Below, piece by piece: positions 32,990 to 45,500 of a stretch of 64,000 bases of DNA. Every line of letters starts with the position of its first letter. Position 1 is the stretch's first letter. The DNA is from Corythucha ciliata (lineage: Eukaryota > Arthropoda > Insecta > Hemiptera > Tingidae), in NCBI GenBank assembly GCA_038030265.1, contig CM075941.1:57389952-57453951 (forward strand), in the 5' to 3' direction. The notes beneath the pieces are model-generated. The model saw only the letters and a program-made list of their open reading frames with translations. It did no database searches and was not told the DNA's origin. The position numbers and the translations under genes were made by a program.

Positions 32990-34110
32990 AATGGACCGTG
33001 AATAAGCGCTTCTCCCACATTTTAGCCGCAGATTAGCGATGTGAAATAGCACTTTTTACCCATTTTAGAAGCGGATTAGCGACGACGTATTCACATATAG
33101 CGACGAATTAAAACATTTTCTCAATTTCAGCCGTAATTTAGCGCACTTTCTTCATTTTAGCATTGAATTAGCGTTATTTTTATTTTAGAAGCGGATTAAC
33201 GAGATATTCACATAGCGGCGAATTATCAATTTTTCTTCATTTTAGCCGTGAATTAGAAAATGTTCTTTATTTTATCAGCGAATCAGTGATGATTTTCAAT
33301 TTAACAATGAATTATTAGCGCTCTTCCTCGTCTTAAGCAGTGCGCGAATGAACGATATCTTCACATTTCTATTTATGAAATAGCGCTTTGTTCTTAAGTT
33401 TAGCAGCAAATTAGCGCCTTCATATTTTAGCGCTTTCCCTCCATTGTAGCAGAAAATTAGCGCTTTTTCTTGGTTAACAACGACTTACAACGCATTCTCT
33501 CCGTCAAGAGTGAATTGGCGCGGTTTCACACCTTGAGCAATGAGTTATTAGCGATGTATTCACATTTTTAGCCGCGAATTAGCGTTTCGCCCTCTATTTT
33601 AGCAGTTAATCAGCGATTTTAAACTGTGTTTCTCCATTTTATCAGCGACTTGGCGATGTATACCAACGAAGTGGCGTTTTTTTTTTTCAATTTCAGCCGT
33701 GAAGTTGCCTCTGGAAATTGCGGATTGGCGTTCTCTCACCTTTCAATGGGCAGTTTTTCTCAATTTTGCAGTGAATTAGCACTTCTATCCTATTTTAGCG
33801 GCGTATTAGCGATTTTTCTCCATTTTAGCAATGAATTAGCGTTTTAAATGTGGACTTATTTCAAGCACAGCTTATTTAATAGAGCCTTTTTACTGTTTTA
33901 GCCGCGTCACGCGACCGCTTATTATTTATTTTTGCCGCGAACGAGTCCTCGTCGGAGATGAGCAGATTTATGAATTTTCCTCTAATTCACCGTGGTTTTA
34001 ACCCAAGAACAGCACATTGCTGATTTCTCCAAGTTGTAGTTGTGAAAAGGCCCCTACAAACAAGCGAATTTTATAGTCATTTTCTCAAATTTAGCCGCTT
34101 AATTTCTCCA
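32990..34110 (-). repeat. 30-bp minisatellite array 5, reverse orientation
   Basis: Dense copies such as TTTTAGCCGCGAATTAGCG and TTCTCCATTTTAGCAATGAA. Unit length is near 30 with frequent indels; the frame at 33626-33847 is a repeat by-product. Confidence 0.85.
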
Positions 34111-36230
34111 AGAGTGGCACTGTAGCGCGCCTAAAGAGATGAATATCTACAGAAATTTGGGGGGCATCAGCGGTCTTTCACGCGCTGCGTCAACAACGAA
34201 GATTGACCTGCATAAATTCAGGATTCGTGCAAGATCGTCCAAACCCAACGAAACGCTAATGAGATCCATCATAATTCGTATAGTTGTAAAAAAAAATAAC
34301 AGAACACGTAAAATTGAAATTTTTACGATCCAAAAAACAACAACAAGAAATTTCAATTTAAAAATTTCAGTTCCCGGCGCTCTCAAGGAGTAAAGAAGAC
34401 AAACGAGACTTTCTTCATTTTTTTTTTAGGCCTTTTCCAGCAAGAATTTCCCTAGGGCGTGAAAAAGACCTCTTTCTTCCTGAATTAGGCCCACATTATT
34501 CGTTTAGGACGAGCGAACTTGTCATTATAAGACTACAAAGTATACCATAACTTCATTTAATCCGATGGAAGTTTTTCCTTGCTTCTGCTCTTTACTTTTT
34601 TTATTTTTGGTTTAGAGGCGATCAGGGGAGGGCAGTGAATTAAGCGAACCATTTCATAAAAGACCGTTTGCTAACTAGCTCAGATTGCTTTTTAAAGAAA
34701 CCTTAATAGTGTATGAAGAATATAATTTTAGATCTAATAGCACAATTTCAGATTAGGTACAAAATAACAGGAAATTACGACAAAGTAATTTCGCGTGCGA
34801 ATTGTAGAAAGCTGTTCGGAGTGAAATTTGTAAAACGAGCGCTTCGCAAATGCATTCATAAGGATTACTCGCATTTCACGCGGCATTATTAACGATTTTT
34901 TTTCTTTGGAAAATCTTGCATCTTGTTTTCAACAAGATTTAAGGGATAATCGCGTGAAAAATGAGATGGCCTTGTTGCAGACCCTCGAGGAACTAACGCG
35001 CCGCAGTTTAACCGCTTAAGAACGGGGACTATTAGTCTTAAGTTGTAATAAAACTAGACCGTTACTAATGGACTTGGGGGCAAAAAATTACGGGTGGCTT
35101 TGGAATCACGCGGTTAGATACAAGGGAGAAAAATAAATTTTATTTTTAGTGAATTGGAGCACAAGGTCGGGTTGAGGATTCTTTAAAATTGAGGCTCGTT
35201 TCAACGAGTTGACTATATTCTTATTATTTTAGGGGTTGAAAGGAAAATACACTGGGAAATTCGACATAAATTTTGTATAGGATTAACTTGTACAGCAGTA
35301 GAGAAAATAACTGTTTCTTCTATGTTGATTTTATGCAAATCCCTGGCTTTACGGGACGCCGCCGCCCGCCGCCGCTCATTGCAAATTAAAAAAAACAAAA
35401 AAAAAAAAACGGTGGCTCCGCACCCGCTGCTCTCTCGCTGTGAATACAATTCATACCGGACGCCTTTATTGTACTACCGTATAAGGCGTGTTATCGTTCT
35501 TTGAAGATGATGGGGGCAGACGGCTATACAAAAGGAAGACAAGACGTAAAATTTCAAAGAAGGTATAAATGACTTACTGTCACGCGTTCCGAAGCTTTTA
35601 AAGCCGTCCACTCGTCGGAAGTAATTTAGCGATTTAATCTAAAGAAACAGCACGCTATTATTGATTTAAAAGCGTCTTGTATGATGGAAAATCCTTTGAA
35701 TTGGGCATTGGATTAATTGAAATAATTTTTAATTATAGGAGAATTTAAATTTATCGCTGCGCAATTATTATTTTGTATACTTAACGCTTTTTTGACTTCA
35801 CAGTCCCTCCCTTGGAATTCACAAAGAGAATTCGTTTAGCTCAAGAAGTAAATTTTTAATATTCGAAGATACCGAAACGTCATCAAAGGGTGACGCTTTT
35901 GGCTCACCCGCAAAATTACATTCTCCAAAATTGAAACTTGTCCTTTCCCACGCTCTGTATAACCCTTTTCTACTCATAAATTTTAACGAGTTTAAAAAAG
36001 AAAAAATCTCATCACCTCCCCCCCCCCCACACAACCCACACACAACAGACGGAAATTCTCTTCTTTTGATATGCGACGCTGTACGCGGATTTCAATATTA
36101 ACCTTGGTCGGCACCTCTTTAGCCAGTCTTATTGCGTACCACGTGCCGCATATGAATTAGCGCATGGGGTCACGAAAATACGCCAGAGGTTTTCCTATTG
36201 AATTCTCGTTTCACTCTTCCGTGGTAATCC

Positions 36231-36263
<33 letters not shown>

Positions 36264-36990
36264 ATAATGAAACTGCCTCGCCTATTTTCAAGGAAATGGG
36301 GTTGTTATAGCATTCATTAAAAAATAGCTAGACCGTCTTCCTAAAACTCGGTGATTACAAGCCAGTTTTTGTTTCACCGTCATAAAGCCACTTTTTTATT
36401 CCTTGTGGTCTCAAGAAAAAAAGAAAACTGTCCGCTCACGACTTAGTGATTGTTTTGTTTTGCACGAGGCTGCGAATTTTCAAAGTGGAAGGACAAGGGA
36501 AACAGAAATGACAAATATTGCGTCACACTCCAAAGTTACGGACGCCATTCATCTTGTTCAGGTTTTGAAACGCGGCTTAATAAATCAATAAAAATCGAAA
36601 ATGTTTTCACACAAAACAAAGGAAAAATTAAGTGAATAAGAAGAGGCGGGTCAGAGAGAGGTCGACTATTGGCTTTACTCAACGCGTATAACAGTTTTTT
36701 TTTTTGTTTTTCAGTTGAATAAACACAAACTTTCCAAGGTAAATACTCGAGCGAATTCATCCGTGGGTGTTTGCGTCAAGTTTCGCGCTGTATAAACACC
36801 AACGGTAAGATTTGTTTGAAGACGTCTCCTCCCACTTGTATCACGGCTCGGCGTTAAGCTGGGGAGTGGGGGAATAAAGGGAAGATTATTTAGTTGGCAA
36901 AAAGTATTTCTCACGGTATAGCGGTACATTCCTCATTCAGAGCGTTGGATTCGGTTGGTAGGTGATATAGAGTAGGGGGGGGTTGACTCT
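34111..36990. other. AT-rich stretch, no gene seen
   Basis: Only short frames without recognisable domains. Poly-A tracts at about 35,390-35,410 and 36,231-36,259, C-run at about 36,020. No repeat boundary found. Confidence 0.5.
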
Positions 36991-36994
36991 CTTG

Positions 36995-37450
36995 GCGCTC
37001 ATTTGTGGGTGAATTTGTAGAAAAAGCACTCGATAGTGGTTAAAATTGAGGAAAACCGCGCCAAGTCACCGCTGAAATTGAGAGGAAACTTTTTTTATCG
37101 CGGCTGAATTAAAGAAAAAGCGGTATAATTCGCGGATGAAATTTAAAAAAAAAAAAAACGCTCCAAATTTGCATCCGTGCCCGGGGCCCCTTAGCAATGA
37201 ACCAATTCTCAATTTTTGACCACGATTAGCGCTTTTTATCAATTTTAGCAGCGATTCAGCGCCATTTCTTCAGCGAATTAACTACGTATGTAATCACAAT
37301 TAAGTACGAATTATTGCTTTTTTCAATTTCAGCAGTGAATCAGCGATTTTTTTCACTTTTTTATCAAGTTTTAAGTTGCTTCCAGAAATGTCGAGTTTGC
37401 GTTTTCTCAATTATAGCTGTTCATAAGCTTCATTTCTCAATTTTGGCCAG
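36995..37450. repeat. 30-bp minisatellite array 6, switching orientation
   Basis: Forward units (GAAAAAGCGGTATAATTCGC type) from about 36,995 to 37,175, then reverse units (TTTTAGCAGCGATTCAGCG type) from about 37,205 to 37,450. The switch produces an inverted, foldback-like layout. Confidence 0.75.
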
Positions 37451-38394
37451 GAACCAGGGCCGGATATTGCTTTTTGCCGCACTGAGGCTAAATTAATTTT
37501 GCCGTCCCATCTGGCTACCAATTCCAATTCTCTGAAGCCCCGTCTACATAAGACGCAGGATGCAGCGCAGAACGCAGGAAGCAAGTCCACTTTTCACTGT
37601 CTACATAAAACGCAAGGCTCCGTCGTGCGTTGAGCCAATCATATGTCACGTTATAATATAAAAAGTGAAAGAGAAGTTCTAATCACTTTATCTTGACATT
37701 GTTAGGTTATCTTACTTCACTAATTCCAGTCAGCATCGGGAACGGACACGAGATAACAGTTGGGTTATATTACCTTTCCTGGTTACCCCAAATTTATTAC
37801 AGTATTGAGTGATTTATTAATATTTACTTAATTTTAACGTTCCAAAAGTTGTTTTATGTTTTATGAGCTGAAATTTAGGTCTATTGTAAGCAATTGATCC
37901 ACAGACGGTGATAGTTTCTTCCGGGTTTCAGTCACTGAGGCAGAACAGAATGTGTATTCCCCACATCGCTCGGCCAAGAAGTCTTGTTCCTATGTTACTT
38001 GGAAAATGAATTTTGACTAGAGAATCATGAAAACGTGGTCTTTTTATTCTATAATACACAAATGGCGTTTATTCGACCGATCCAAAAAGAACGAAATGCC
38101 GGTGAACTACGCGTTTGTTGGGTGCTACTCGAGGGCTGGAAAGGACCGTGTATCCTTCTTCAGATTCTTTTCCAAGCATCAGGGTGAGGTAATCTTCTTC
38201 AGCGCCATAAAAGGAGCACGTGGACATTCTACGTTAAGCGTTTCCCAACGCTCTTTTCACACAAACGCGGTTTCACGAGGCCCCCGCGTGAATGCCGCTT
38301 CTCATCAAACCAAGTAATTATGTACCGCACGTGTGTAAAGGTGTACGTACGGCGAGAAATCTCGTATATGTGAAACGAGCCTATAACGCGCCAG

Positions 38395-39308
38395 TTAAAA
38401 GTTAAGCCACTTCAAAATTGACGGGATGGCAACGTGAAAGGGTTTGAAATGAAACGATTGCTCTGGTCCGACTACTGTCACCCATTCGCATTTACGTTCC
38501 CGTACCGACAATAAATTGTGAACTGGCCTTTTTTCTTGAATAACAACGGAAAACTCACTCTTGTCATGACACCGAACTCCCGAAGGACTAACTAAGCCAC
38601 TTCTGTCGACGTGTTGCGGTTCAAGTGATTTCAAATCGCGAAATTCCTCTTGTGTGAATGCACTCACCACGTCAACGAGGTAATTTACTTTACCCAAGCT
38701 CGACATCGCCGGGAAATGACGGGCGTCTGTAGAATTTCCAATAATGAACCTTTGTACTAGAAAGGACACTATGATTGAAATAAGTTGCCCGATTTTTATT
38801 GATGACAAGATGTCAAATGTTGAGCGATAGGATACTCACGAGCAAGGACCAGCACCGATTTATTTTCATTTTTTTTAGATAGCGGCGATCCTTCCTTCGA
38901 TAATCCCCCAGCGTAGTCACTTAAGTTCCATTTTACGTAATTTTGATGCCTACAAAGCCATCAAGACTGAGTTATTGAAAAAAAAAAAAAGATTTGCAGT
39001 AAGCTTCCAATGTAGAACTTACATGAACGGGGCAACCAGGAATAGATAACAATGCAATGCCAACTCGATCGTAACCTGCCGAGTCCTTTCCCAAATGTTT
39101 CCCAATTGGCGAATGAAACTATCACTTGCTGCGCTAGTGTTCTTGATAGTGTAAGCAGTATTTGTTATCAATTTGAGGGTTAGTGTCACAGGCATTGCTG
39201 ATAGCAAAGTTGTATAGATACCAAGTTGCTTCGCTTGTGATAACGCGTGGTTCTCAAGGTCGAAGGGAAAATCGCTCCCGTCAGAGAGGTCTGGCTCCGC
39301 TAGCACGT
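38395..39308 (-). CDS. Spliced gene of unknown function, at least 3 exons (5' incomplete)
   Basis: Minus-strand exons 39308-39023, 38949-38840 and 38756-38395 join in frame through GT-AG introns: AT|GTAAGT to GTAG|G, and GCTC|GTGAGT to TCTAG|TA. The joined protein is about 252 residues and ends at TAA 38395-38397. It contains LENHALSQAKQLGIYTTLLS, a moderately hydrophobic VTLTLKLITNT, IRQLGNIWERTRQVTIELAL, HQNYVKWNLSDYAGGLSK, and later SAFTQEEFRDLKSLEPQHVD. I do not recognise a domain. No signal peptide or start codon is visible at the 5' end, so upstream exons are missing or lie beyond 39,310. Three consecutive in-frame exons with good junctions support a real or recently real gene. Confidence 0.45.
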
Positions 39309-39436
39309 CTATTTTGTAATATAGCAGTAAATCAGTGCAAGTGTGTTATTTTATGTTTTTCTTGTTCCAATGGTTAATTAAACACCTAATTTGAGAATTA
39401 AAATGAATTGAACGCACATTTAGGAGCTTACGATGA

Positions 39437-39690
39437 CTAAGTCAGTAATATTGGAGTTTATATTGCAGCACAGAACACGGCTATCTAAAATTGCTAGCAT
39501 TATTTTTCAAGTGTAAAATGTTATGAACATTACTTCTGAATCAAAATGCTGATAGTTTTAGATATAGGACTCATCATTCGTGGGAAGAAAAGAAACACGC
39601 TTTTATCCCGTGGGGCTCGTAGTACGGCATAAATGCAATTATGTTCGAGCTCGAAAACGTAAGGCCACTACTTCTGCTTAAGTTATTAAA
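39437..39690 (+). repeat. Dispersed repeat, copy 1
   Basis: Nearly identical to 59,992-60,246 (shared ACACGGCTATCTAAAATTGC and TAAGGCCACTACTTCTGCTT), same orientation. Contains no gene. Confidence 0.85.
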
Positions 39691-40714
39691 ATTCGGGCAA
39701 TTAAGCGGCCTTATTCTCCAACGAAATAGAAACTTTACTTAGGTAGAAACATTGAAATCTCATTTATGAAATCTAGGCACGTATTCAAAGACATTTCTTA
39801 AAGTTCAATTTCCCTAAGTGTACGTCTAAACAGCTGCTTTTTTTTCTAACAACAACTGATTTGATTTTTACTTAGGAGAATTTTTTTAACTTAAGTAGCG
39901 ACTATGAATACGGGCCTAAAACCGGCCACTCACGTGCAGTTTGACTTGTCAGTTCAAACTGCACAGTTTAATCTGTCAGTTTCGACTGTTCAGTTCAGTC
40001 CCCCACACACGTACAGTTCAATTCTTCAGTTAACATAGTGGATTCGAATGAGCAGGACCGTATTGCCGTTCTCGGTTTAATTTGTGCAGTTATTCGGCCA
40101 AATTGGTACGTCCTTTAAAAGGCCAACGTCTAGCCTCTCTTATGAGAAGATGCTGGCCACCCCGGCCCCGTATCGTTACGGACTTCTCGAATCCTGAAAG
40201 AATACACCAAAAGAAATTTTTGAGGCACTTTTGAAGTTGGGTAGAATTTTGCCACTATTTTGCCCTTTTCTACCTTTATTTCATGTACATATAAATAAAA
40301 ACTTACCTCCATGCTCCGTTGAAAATGAAATCACATGTGATTTCTCGTACCAAACAATTCGCAAGGTTCGAGAGACGAGGATGACGAGAGCTATTCGAGT
40401 CCAAACCGAAAACAAAACGACCATATGAAAAACTATTTAGTCAGTATTAATTTAACAAGCTGCAGATGCGAAATCGCATCGAGTTCGAGACGACCAAAAC
40501 GACCCATGTGTAGACGGTTTTATAACATACGAGAAAAATCACTTCGAGTTCGAGACGAGAACGAGACGACCCGTGTGTGGAACAAATTCATTTACATTGA
40601 AAACAATGTTAAAAAGTAAATCGCGTCGAGCATTTCGACTCCACGTCGAGTTCGAGCCGAGTACGAGGCGACCCGTGTGTGGAGGGCCTAACACAATTCG
40701 AGCTTAGAGAAAAA
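39691..40714. other. Repeat-like non-coding region
   Basis: A block at 39,915-40,025 repeats CAGTTCAATT/CAGTTTGA motifs. From 40,350 to 40,690 there are CGAGTTCGAGACGA motifs spaced 70-130 bases, ending TGTGTGGAGGGCCTAA, which resembles a GGCCCTCC MITE end. No gene seen. Confidence 0.45.
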
Positions 40715-40870
40715 ATGGGCTCCCCGACGGGATTTGAACCCGTTACGGGTTTTTCTCGAAGCTCGAATTGTGTTAGGCTTTGCCTTTCCGTGTCGTCCGG
40801 GTAATATCAGTTAATTAGTTTACTTCTTTAATTATAACACCGGCGACAGAAACCCTAGTATCAATTATTT
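40715..40870 (-). mobile_element. tRNA-like repeat, half copy of the 15-kb foldback family
   Basis: GGGCTCCCCGACGGGATTTG and a TTGTGTTAGGCTTTGCCTTT block followed by CGTCGTCCGGGTAATATCAG-like sequence match the arm of the element at 15,082-15,401. Confidence 0.55.
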
Positions 40871-43800
40871 TGTGTATTTTTCAATTCATCTGCCGAGCTC
40901 CGTTGCAGCGTCGGATCTAGACCTTTAGGGCCCCAGAAGAAGATCAAGAAAAGTTGTATACTGTCGAAAAGTGTCAACAAATAATCGGGACGTACGCGGA
41001 TACATCAGACGTGAATGCAGTGGGGTGGATTCCAAGCTGTTTCCCGGGGGCAAATTCGCTCTATTCTAGTTTCTTCTATACAGAAATACAGGATCCGCAT
41101 TACAATCGTAGTTTCAAATCCCCAAAATTTGATTTTCTCGACCAATAACGGGTCATTTAGCTGATGATATGGCTGTATGCGCTATACAGAGACCCATTTT
41201 TCATCACGAACTCACAATGCGATCAGAAATTGCGACTTAGCCTCAAAATATAGAGGTACATTATATAAGCCAAGGACTGACTAGTTGACTGATGAAAATT
41301 TAGTCTTTCAAACTGGATATTTTGCCTCACAAAAATTAAACATTAACCTCATGATTTTTCTCCGTAGGCACACGTTTCGCTACAAAAATCACAATTTGTC
41401 AGTTGTCACAGAAAATCCCACCGTTACGTTCAAACTTTTCCTAGACACTTAGTTCTTCAAGTACTATGTACCATAATAGAGAAGAATAGAACCAAGAACA
41501 TCAGCCCTAAGGGTTCCACAATGCTCCTCGCCAGGTGGGGCCTTAAATCGGTAAAGGTAAAATTCAGTTTCTTGGCCAAAAAACTGGAAATTTTGTGACG
41601 TGATATTCATACTAGAAAATATTACCCAGTTCCCGGAACCGGTTTACACCGGTTTTGTACATTACACGAGCAATCTTAGCACCTTGGACTAATTGTTTGG
41701 TCACAAAACCGGGAATTTTGACCGGTAACTATCGATTCAGCTCTTTGAACTGGCCCTTGGTTAATGAAACCGTGGTTTTCGCCCTTCTTTTGGAATAGTT
41801 GCCTCCAATTTTAACTTTTTTTTTCTTCGTACAACTTTAATTGTGTTCGTTTCCATAATTTAATTCGTTGTGAACAAATATGTTCACCAACGCTATAATG
41901 CTAGAAAAATTTGATCTTAGCGGTCTTTGATATTTCAATGGAAAAATATACTCCGGCGGTCTTTGATATTTCAACGGAAAAATATACCTACTCCTGTCCA
42001 AGAAAAAAACTGCTACAAAATTCGACAAATCCTTTAAATGTAAAATAGATTATGTGATTTTTATCCTCCTACCGCGGATTATGGTGAGGGGTGGGAGAAT
42101 TTCAGTCTAGCCCCCCCCCCCCTTGACGAAAACCTGGATCCGCGCCTGGCTCGTAAATAACTTCACATCTCACTTAATCTGGCTGGGTTTTTAAGATTTT
42201 TTGGTGAGTAAATACATCAAACGTGTTCACATTAAAAATTCGGAAAAGAAGGTTCTTGAAATGTACCTAATCCACCTCCTGAATCGAAAAGAATTCGTGG
42301 GCACTGGGTTATAGCTAGCAAAATTATTATAATTTCGTTGTTAGTGCTACGAACCAATTTATTCTCACAGCTCACAAAATAGCTATTTTTCAGTTGACCG
42401 GGTGTTAAGTTATTTCATTATCAGCGGTTCCTTCCATCTCAAGACCTTACTACTTCTGAAGTTGTTCGTTCGGGAGGCGTCTTTTTATACTTTAAATTTT
42501 GAATACAGATTCATCACCATCAAAATCTCGGAATGTCACAGATGGAAGAAAAGGCTACGATGCTAACCATATCAACATGGCATTAGACGGGACGAAGAGG
42601 ACTCAAAGGAGATATTTGCACTTTGCCTGCAGTCGTCTGCGCTTGAATGATCCTTATAAATGCTCTTAAATGGTTATTTTCGGCATTCTAAACTATATCC
42701 ACATGTATCTGTACGGGGTATAACAATAACAAGGACAGATATTAGTTATGGATCTCGCCAATACCGACACTGATATTAAAGGGTATAGTCGAGACGAGGT
42801 GCTCCGGTAAATTGTATTAATTAATAAAAATTATAAAAATAAGCACTAAAGTATGCAATATAGTAAGTAAGCGCCTCGAACCTTGAATGGAACAGAACAA
42901 GGCACGATATGAGAGATAGGTAAACAAACTATCCTCATCTGTCGTAATTATTGGTGATCCAGCCGAAATGAACGAGTGAGAGGACCCGCATTGCGAGGAA
43001 CTTCGGTAGTCAAAAAGTGGGAAGAAGAAAGGGCGAAACAAAAAAGAAGGCGCTGAGACCGGGAGTTTTTGGGCCAGCACCCGAGCTCGGGGAAAATCGT
43101 CTCATCGGCGGCAACGCTAGCAAAGGATAAAACCGTGACGAAGAAGGGACGTTTCAGGGGGCAACATGAGAAAACGAGCGAGCACCAGTCTTTTGTCTTT
43201 TCTCTGTTGTGCCCCGACGCCATCCAGTTGCTGATCGCCGGTATCCGGCCGTTCGCTGTGGCTCCTTTGACTCTGTTGTTGAGCGGTTGTTCCATCGACG
43301 GCACACCCGTTGGTCGGACTCCCCCGTCGCGTCCGCGTACGCTCGCGTGAAGTGCGTTTCCATCATATTTGAGTAACCAGTGACCCCCATATTAACAACT
43401 CGCACTAATGTAATACCGAGCCCTATTAGTCGACCTTAGCGCAATTAATAAATGTACACACTTTTCCACGAGTTATAATGGCAAAAAAAGAATGAAAATG
43501 ACGTGAAAATAATCCAAAATTTAACATACCGCTTACACTATCGGTATCACTAGTTTCTCTATGACCGGCAGACAGCGTCTTCCTTAGCTACAATCGCCAA
43601 TTGTATTTTCACACTTTCAAGTCAATTTAGTCATTTTATGGATAAGATAGCTAAAAAGTTAGGACGTTGCCACGTTATTCACCATCTGTGTTTCGGCGAT
43701 GGTCTTCAAAATTCGGCTGAGGGAAAAATAAAATAGAAGAAGGGGGTCGTCAGTGGTGGCTTCATGCATTAACGAAAGAATGATGTTCGGCTGCTATGAA

Positions 43801-44196
43801 ACATTGAGAATCGCGGATCACGAGCAGTTTTTTGAGATCCATAGATATAAGGTACTTACTACCAAGAACTGCATGTTTTCGTAATTGGTATACCTTTAGT
43901 AGATAGTACTATATAGTACACACCAAGTTGTGGGGGTGCTACGATCTTGTAGACAATAGGACCTTCCCAACCACTATCCCCCACTATTAACCGTGTACTA
44001 AACAGTACAAAATCAGCCAAAAAGCCGACATACACCCTGTATTTTGAGAGAATTAAATACACTCTTCAAACTTGTAGGTACATTTATTTGAGAATCACTA
44101 ATTAATAAAAAAACGAATGTTTCTTACAAGACTAGTATGACATAATAAAAAAAGTTTTTAATTTATGTTTATGGGGAAATCATCACTGCTAGTTCT
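40871..44196. other. No confident gene; one GC-rich patch
   Basis: Mostly AT-rich. A GC-rich, CpG-containing patch lies at about 43,050-43,350 with overlapping frames on both strands (e.g. minus 42,948-43,304) but no recognised domain. Two 27-base direct repeats (CGGTCTTTGATATTTCAA) lie at 41,920-41,975. Sequence near 42,120-42,150 (CCTGGATCCGCGCCTG) resembles a hAT-type end. Confidence 0.4.
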
Positions 44197-44419
44197 TCAA
44201 GCACCAATGACTCTAATTTTTCCATCTTCAGGCACTATCCCCAAGGCATAATTGAATGATTCAAAGGCAGAGCCCCAACGCGTCGTCCAACGTATCGTCG
44301 GTGATACTACCGACTTTCTTTGTCCTTCGTGTTTCTGTGTTGCGATGCCCTCTTTGAGTACCACTTTTTCATTTTGAAATAATACACTTTTTGATAAATA
44401 AACTTTTTAAAACAAAATC
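44197..44419 (-). other. Exon-like open frame of unknown function
   Basis: Without a start codon the frame reads about 70 codons, with coding-like composition (PTIRWTTRWGSAFESFNYAL then GIVPEDGKIRVIGA) up to TGA 44197-44199. No domain recognised. It could be a terminal exon or a transposon relic. Confidence 0.25.
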
Positions 44420-45373
44420 TAGAAGGAAATGGCGAGCGGAGTTATTTGATTTTGATAACAGTTGCCGGGTAGAAAGAACCTCCAAACTCATGGAAGAAGA
44501 AAAAATATTGGAGATGCCCAAAAATACCTTGAAGTGAGCCTGAAATATCATCTAGTAGGCGGGGCCTATTTCACCGCAGTTGAATTCTATTGGTTCTATT
44601 AGTTCAAACTTGACGACGGCTACTCAACATCAAATGCTATTGGCCGAACGCGAGAAGTTGATATTGGTTCAACTCTGCGTTGCGTCCTGCGTTCTGGGCA
44701 GCGTCCCACAACGCCAACTTAAACGTTCTATATAGACGACAATGAAAATTTTTAAATAAAATAATTAACAACTCTAAACTGAAAAAGAAAACAGGGAGCC
44801 ATACGAGCGGAGTTCTCTGTGTTTAAAAATGTGATTAAACAATTGTTTTTTTGATAATTTTGGGATTTTGAAAACTTCAACAATCAATGTAGCAGTGGAA
44901 AGAACCTCAAACCTAGACCCTGCCTTCTGAACTTAAATGCGATTGGCTGAACGCAACCGCGGACGCGAGAGTTGGATGAAATTCGCGTTGCGTTCTGTGT
45001 TGCGTCCTGCGGCGGCGTCCTTGCGTCTTATGTAGACGGGGCTTTAGACTTGTGGAGCCAATCAAGTAACAATTGAATGTTTTGCGTATTGTATTAGCTC
45101 TACGTAGACAACACTACTGGATAACCACAAGAGCCCCTCCAAGTCCATTTGTTTTCAAGTTGTTATCTCATATTATCTGTGTAATTACCAACGATATATA
45201 AAAGAACTGGATTGCTCATCACAGCTAATCATCACAAGAACAAGTGGAGAGAGAGAAAGGCTCTTTTAATGTAGAAACATGTGAAGCCGGTTTTTCCGCC
45301 ATTACACACAGTAGCAACTAAACACAGACTTCGTGCCGTTCACTGAGAACCTATAATCAGACAGGTAAAATCA

Positions 45374-45500
45374 CAGACGCCATGTTCGCTCTTATCAATT
45401 ATCAGTCAGTAAAATCCACCTTTTGTTGATGTTTTATGGATGTCAACAAACCACCCCCAACCATTCTTATTAAACTGATAAGAACGAACATGGCGCCGTA
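45374..45500. repeat. Imperfect hairpin
   Basis: GACGCCATGTTCGCTCTTAT and its reverse complement ATAAGAACGAACATGGCGCC lie about 100 bases apart. Confidence 0.6.

Larger units (their letters stand above)
37536..45051. mobile_element. Possible 7.5-kb element bounded by inverted repeats
   Basis: The left end reads AGCCCCGTCTACATAAGACG at 37,536; the right end is its reverse complement at about 45,030-45,051. Beyond the TIR both sides have GCGCAGAACGCA / GCGTTCTG-type subterminal sequence and an AGCCAATC motif about 90 bases in. A second related GCGTTGCGTCC block lies at 44,670-44,740. Flanks are TGA (left) and TTA (right), an imperfect 3-bp duplication. No transposase is seen inside, and two separate short elements in opposite orientation cannot be excluded. 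Confidence 0.45.

Noticed and set aside
40903..42150. A second hAT element (CAGCGTCGGATCTAG ... CTGGATCCGCGCCTG)
   Set aside because: The ends are only loosely similar and no 8-bp duplication was found.
43069..43350. Plus-strand 93-residue frame in the GC-rich patch
   Set aside because: Frames are open on both strands because of base composition; no domain or splice sites support either.
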